A stretch of 7,576 nt of DNA from NCBI GenBank assembly GCA_031275535.1, contig JAISOR010000084.1, positions 1 to 7,576 on the forward strand, given 5' to 3'. Positions 5,924 through 7,576 of the stretch are shown piece after piece (the first letter of the stretch is position 1; each line of letters starts with the position of its first letter). The stretch comes from Treponema sp. GTDB taxonomy: Bacteria > Spirochaetota > Spirochaetia > Treponematales > Breznakiellaceae. The position numbers and the translations under genes are program-made. The notes beneath the pieces are model-generated. The model did no database searches. It was not told the DNA's origin and was given only the letters and a program-made list of their open reading frames with translations.

Positions 5924-6625
5924 GTGGACCCGTATAAAACCCTGCGGGAAGAGGCCTTTGAGGCAAACCGGGAAATACCCCGCAGGAACCTGGCCATTTA
6001 TACCTGGGGGAATGTATCGGCCTTTGATCCCGGCAGGGGCTTATTCGCCATCAAGCCCTCGGGGGTACTTTATGAGGAACTCCGGCCCGATTCTATGGTT
6101 GTGGTGGATCTGGAAGGACGGGTTGCGGCGGGGGATCTGAATCCCTCATCGGATACCGAGACCCACCGGGTCCTGTACCGGGAATTTCCCGGCATCCGGG
6201 GCATCACCCACACCCATTCCACCTATGCCGTGGCCTGGGCCCAGGCGCGGCGGCCGGTACCGGTCCTGGGGACCACCCATGCGGATCACGGGGCGGAGGA
6301 GATTCCCTGCACGGAAATTCTGAGCGCCGGGGCGCTTACCCGAAACTATGAGCTGGAAACCGGCAACCTGATTGTGGAAACCTTTAGGAAGGGGGGCAAA
6401 AACCCCGCCTATATGCCCATGGTGCTGGTGGCGGGCCACGGGCCCTTTACCTGGGGCAAGGACGCCGCCCAGTCGGTCTACCATGGGGCGGTCCTGGAGG
6501 AGGTCTGCAAGATGGCCCTCCTTACCCTGACCCTGGAGCCCGCCGCCGCCCCCCTGCCGGAATACCTTATCCGCAAACACTGGGAACGGAAGCACGGCCC
6601 GGGGGCCTATTACGGGCAGAAGTAA
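5924..6625 (+). CDS. araD: L-ribulose-5-phosphate 4-epimerase
   Basis: A 233-aa class II aldolase/epimerase (E. coli AraD is 231 aa) that makes D-xylulose 5-phosphate from L-ribulose 5-phosphate, the last step before the pentose phosphate pathway. Seen: LAIYTWGNVSAFDPGRGLFA, IKPSGVLYEEL, PSSDTETHRVLY with D77, the zinc-binding THTHS with H96 and H98, GTTHADH with the conserved D121, LETGNLIVETF, VAGHGPFTWGK with third zinc ligand H172, and the C-terminal KHGPGAYYGQ with the acid/base Tyr (Y230). Each is one position after its E. coli counterpart, so the enzyme looks complete. The segment after the conserved Asp (HGAEEIPCT) differs from the common YFYGTIPCT form. It starts at GTG. It could be cotranscribed with the downstream transposase gene, since no terminator follows. 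UlaF/SgbE are close paralogues; the araBA context settles the name. Confidence 0.95.
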   Translation: MDPYKTLREEAFEANREIPRRNLAIYTWGNVSAFDPGRGLFAIKPSGVLYEELRPDSMVVVDLEGRVAAGDLNPSSDTETHRVLYREFPGIRGITHTHSTYAVAWAQARRPVPVLGTTHADHGAEEIPCTEILSAGALTRNYELETGNLIVETFRKGGKNPAYMPMVLVAGHGPFTWGKDAAQSVYHGAVLEEVCKMALLTLTLEPAAAPLPEYLIRKHWERKHGPGAYYGQK

Positions 6626-6628
6626 TTT

Positions 6629-6641
6629 GGTGCCAGGCACC
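6629..6641. repeat. Left hairpin end of the RAYT element (GGTGCCAGGCACC)
   Basis: A perfect inverted repeat around one central A; it can fold as a 5-bp stem (GGTGC/GCACC) with a CAG triloop. It begins 3 nt after the araD stop. Twelve of its 13 bases recur in the same orientation at 7202-7213, on the other side of the transposase gene. Short imperfect palindromes flanking a Y1 transposase are the hallmark of REP/RAYT and IS200/IS605-like systems. Confidence 0.75.
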
Positions 6642-6662
6642 GAAGCAAAACGCTACTTCCGC

Positions 6663-6674
6663 ACCTATATAGGT
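6663..6674. repeat. 12-bp palindrome before the RAYT ribosome binding site (ACCTATATAGGT)
   Basis: Perfect palindrome ending 2 nt before the GGAGG at 6677-6681. ACCT at 6663-6666 can pair either with AGGT at 6671-6674 or with AGGT at 6679-6682, the latter covering the ribosome binding site. It could limit transposase translation or be a protein site; both are inference. Confidence 0.4.
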
Positions 6675-6688
6675 ACGGAGGTACTTTT

Positions 6689-7198
6689 ATGCGGAAAAAG
6701 CGGGAATTCATTGCAGGGGCGGCGTACCACGTTACGTCCCGAACCAATGACAAAAAGCGGGTTTTTGAGTGCACTGTGGGGAGAAATACCATGCTGCTTG
6801 TCCTTGAGGATGCCTGGGTAAAATTCGGCTTCAGGCTTGCCAATTTTTGTATTATGCCGACCCACATACACCTGCTTATTATACCCGGCGAAGGGGGAAA
6901 CCTTTTGCAGATTATGCACTGGATAAAAACCCATTCGGCCAAGCGCTGGAACCGGATACACGGTTCCACGGATCATCTGTGGGGGGCGCGGTATTTTGCC
7001 CGGCCTGTTAAAGACCCGCGGGAGTATTTTTATGTGATGAAGTATATCGACCAAAACCCCGTCAAGGCTGGTTTGGCGCAGTCTGTGGGGGAATGGAAAG
7101 CCTCGGGCGCGTACTATATCAGGCATAATCTTTCCGGCCTGGTTGATTATACCGATATGACCCGCCTGTCGTATGTCGGGTTGTTGCCGGCACCATAA
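6689..7198 (+). CDS. REP-associated tyrosine transposase (Y1, HUH endonuclease family)
   Basis: A 169-aa single-strand DNA endonuclease/transposase of the Y1 (IS200-like) superfamily, RAYT type. Seen: N-terminal REFIAGAAYHVTSRTNDKKR strand, the HUH motif in CIMPTHIHLLI (H59 and H61, metal ligands), LLQIMHWIKTHSAKRWNR helix, HLWGARYFARPVKDPREYF, and KYIDQNPVKAGLA, whose Y119 is the likely nucleophile that attaches to the cut DNA end (Y113 and Y115 are less likely). The THIHLL plus YI-NPVKAGL pair is diagnostic of RAYTs rather than of IS200 TnpA proper. Length is normal, nothing is broken. ATG 6689 has GGAGG 7 nt upstream. It follows araD by 63 nt on the same strand and may be read through from the ara operon. 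The stop codon lies in the loop of the right-hand hairpin. Less GC-rich than araBAD. Confidence 0.9.
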   Translation: MRKKREFIAGAAYHVTSRTNDKKRVFECTVGRNTMLLVLEDAWVKFGFRLANFCIMPTHIHLLIIPGEGGNLLQIMHWIKTHSAKRWNRIHGSTDHLWGARYFARPVKDPREYFYVMKYIDQNPVKAGLAQSVGEWKASGAYYIRHNLSGLVDYTDMTRLSYVGLLPAP

Positions 7199-7212
7199 AA
7201 AGGTGCCAGGCA
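7185..7212. repeat. Right hairpin end of the RAYT element
   Basis: TGCCGGCACC (7185-7194) pairs with GGTGCC-A-GGCA (7202-7212): a 6-bp and a 4-bp stem with one bulged A and a 7-nt loop ATAAAAA that contains the transposase stop codon (7196-7198). A bulged or mismatched stem is typical of REP hairpins. It may also protect or end the transcript, though no strong T-run follows (only TTTT at 7218-7221). Confidence 0.65.
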
Positions 7213-7399
7213 CACCGTTTTCCCCGCCAGCCACGGCGGTTTTTCGACCGCCAGCCCCTCCCGCCGAAACAGGTTGACACACAGCCGCTGCAGCCATTCC
7301 CCGCTGTTCCGTATCCGCTTGTACGTCGCGTTCTTGTTGAGCCTGACTGCTCCTCCCAGCCCGATGATGGCCGAAGTCCCCGCAAACGATCGGCCTTCG
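7207..7399 (-). pseudogene. Fragment of an IS4-like DDE transposase, truncated at both ends
   Basis: The minus-strand frame from about 7398 down to 7207 reads about 64 codons without a stop, including GLGGAVRLNKNATYKRIRNS, GEWLQRLCVNLFRREGLAVE and KPPWLAGKTVCL. This resembles the N-terminal region of IS4-family transposases that leads up to the first catalytic Asp (the family continues with a V/IDASDE-like stretch after the WL-GK-V-L motif). The reading breaks off exactly where the RAYT repeat begins, just before the catalytic Asp, and at the other side where the IS66-type end begins. It cannot encode an active enzyme. The rest of the gene is not found on the far side of the RAYT unit, so part was deleted. 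The family call rests on recalled motifs, not on a search. Confidence 0.65.
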
Positions 7400-7430
7400 G
7401 TACACGTCAATTTCGCCCACCCCGTAAAAA
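7400..7430 (-). mobile_element. Terminal end of an IS66-type element
   Basis: Non-coding tip between the transposase stop and the IS4-like remnant. From 7400 inwards it reads GTACACGTCAATTTCGCCCA, which looks like an IS66-family terminal inverted repeat (these usually start GTAA or similar and are followed by a conserved GCCCA-like stretch). The border at 7400 is chosen because the IS4-like reading frame becomes recognisable just outside. The other end of the element is beyond the window, so the repeat and the expected 8-bp target duplication cannot be verified. Confidence 0.5.
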
Positions 7431-7576
7431 TCAGAGGATGGGGTTCCAGGGGAGCATCTGCCCCCAATCATCGCCCGGCTTCATGTCGGCGGTCCGTTCA
7501 AATACTTTTTTCAGATATTCGTAGGGGTTCTTCCCGTTTATCCTGGCTGTCTCGATAAGCGAATATAACTGACAGG
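7431..7576 (-). CDS. IS66-type transposase, C-terminal end (partial, runs off right edge)
   Basis: The minus strand from 7574 to the TGA at 7433-7431 gives 47 residues plus stop: CQLYSLIETARINGKNPYEY, then LKKVFERTADMKPGDDWGQM, then LPWNPIL. YSLIETA-NG-NPY-YL--VFE followed by a short linker and LPWN is the conserved C-terminal tail of IS66-family (TnpC) DDE transposases. No frameshift or stop is seen in the visible part, so the element could be intact to the right. In IS66 elements TnpC is the last gene before the right terminal repeat, which agrees with the IS-like end at 7400-7430. Confidence 0.88.
   Translation of the reverse strand, partial: CQLYSLIETARINGKNPYEYLKKVFERTADMKPGDDWGQMLPWNPIL

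Larger units (their letters stand above)
6629..7213 (+). mobile_element. RAYT (REP-associated Y1 transposase) unit of about 585 bp
   Basis: One intact HUH/Y1 transposase gene bracketed by two copies of GGTGCCAGGCAC in the same orientation (6629-6640 and 7202-7213). The borders are set at these repeats. The left border touches the araD 3' end and the right border joins an IS4-like transposase remnant, so the unit or a rearrangement replaced whatever originally followed araD. No target duplication is seen, as expected for single-strand Y1 transposition. Whether the unit moves as a whole is not known. Confidence 0.6.

Noticed and set aside
6665..7471. Open frame of 268 codons on the minus strand across the RAYT gene and the IS remnants
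   Set aside because: It crosses three unrelated pieces (IS66 tip, IS4-like remnant, RAYT antisense) in a frame that matches none of their real products.

Overview
The window carries a complete L-arabinose catabolic operon (LacI-type regulator, araB, araA, araD). On its left is an AT-rich regulatory island: a SorC-family regulator and the start of a divergent lipoprotein gene. On its right is a pile-up of mobile-element debris: a Y1/HUH (RAYT-type) transposase with hairpin ends, an IS4-like transposase remnant and the 3' end of an IS66-type transposase. The organism is probably a Treponema-like spirochaete, perhaps from a gut. This is inferred from the style of the proteins and of the transposase fragments and from the mixed base composition; no rRNA or other marker gene is present to prove it.

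Layout. (1) 1-169, minus strand: N-terminus of a lipoprotein with its own promoter. (2) 170-481: divergent intergenic region with three exact copies of the 12-bp palindrome GCACAAATGTGC and two good sigma70-type promoters facing apart. (3) 482-1441, plus: SorC-family sugar-responsive regulator. (4) 1442-1600: a C8/A9 homopolymer block, a near-consensus promoter (TTGACA-N17-TATCAT) and a 16-bp pseudo-palindromic operator over the likely start site. (5) 1601-6625, plus: lacI-type regulator, araB (ribulokinase), araA (arabinose isomerase), araD (ribulose-5-P 4-epimerase). The genes are tightly packed, with gaps of 19, 26 and 0 nt. (6) 6629-7213: RAYT transposase gene between two copies of GGTGCCAGGCAC; the left copy starts 3 nt after the araD stop. 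(7) 7207-7399, minus: fragment of an IS4-like DDE transposase. (8) 7400-7576, minus: end of an IS66-type element running off the window.

How it works together. L-arabinose is isomerised to L-ribulose (AraA), phosphorylated (AraB) and epimerised to D-xylulose 5-phosphate (AraD), which enters the pentose phosphate pathway. The LacI-type protein is the first gene of the operon and its putative operator sits on the operon promoter, so the simplest model is arabinose-relieved autorepression. No arabinose transporter or arabinosidase is in the window. The SorC regulator probably controls itself and the divergent lipoprotein gene, which may begin a longer operon to the left; nothing here links it to arabinose. 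The left 1.5 kb is visibly AT-rich and the ara genes very GC-rich, so the two blocks probably have different histories.
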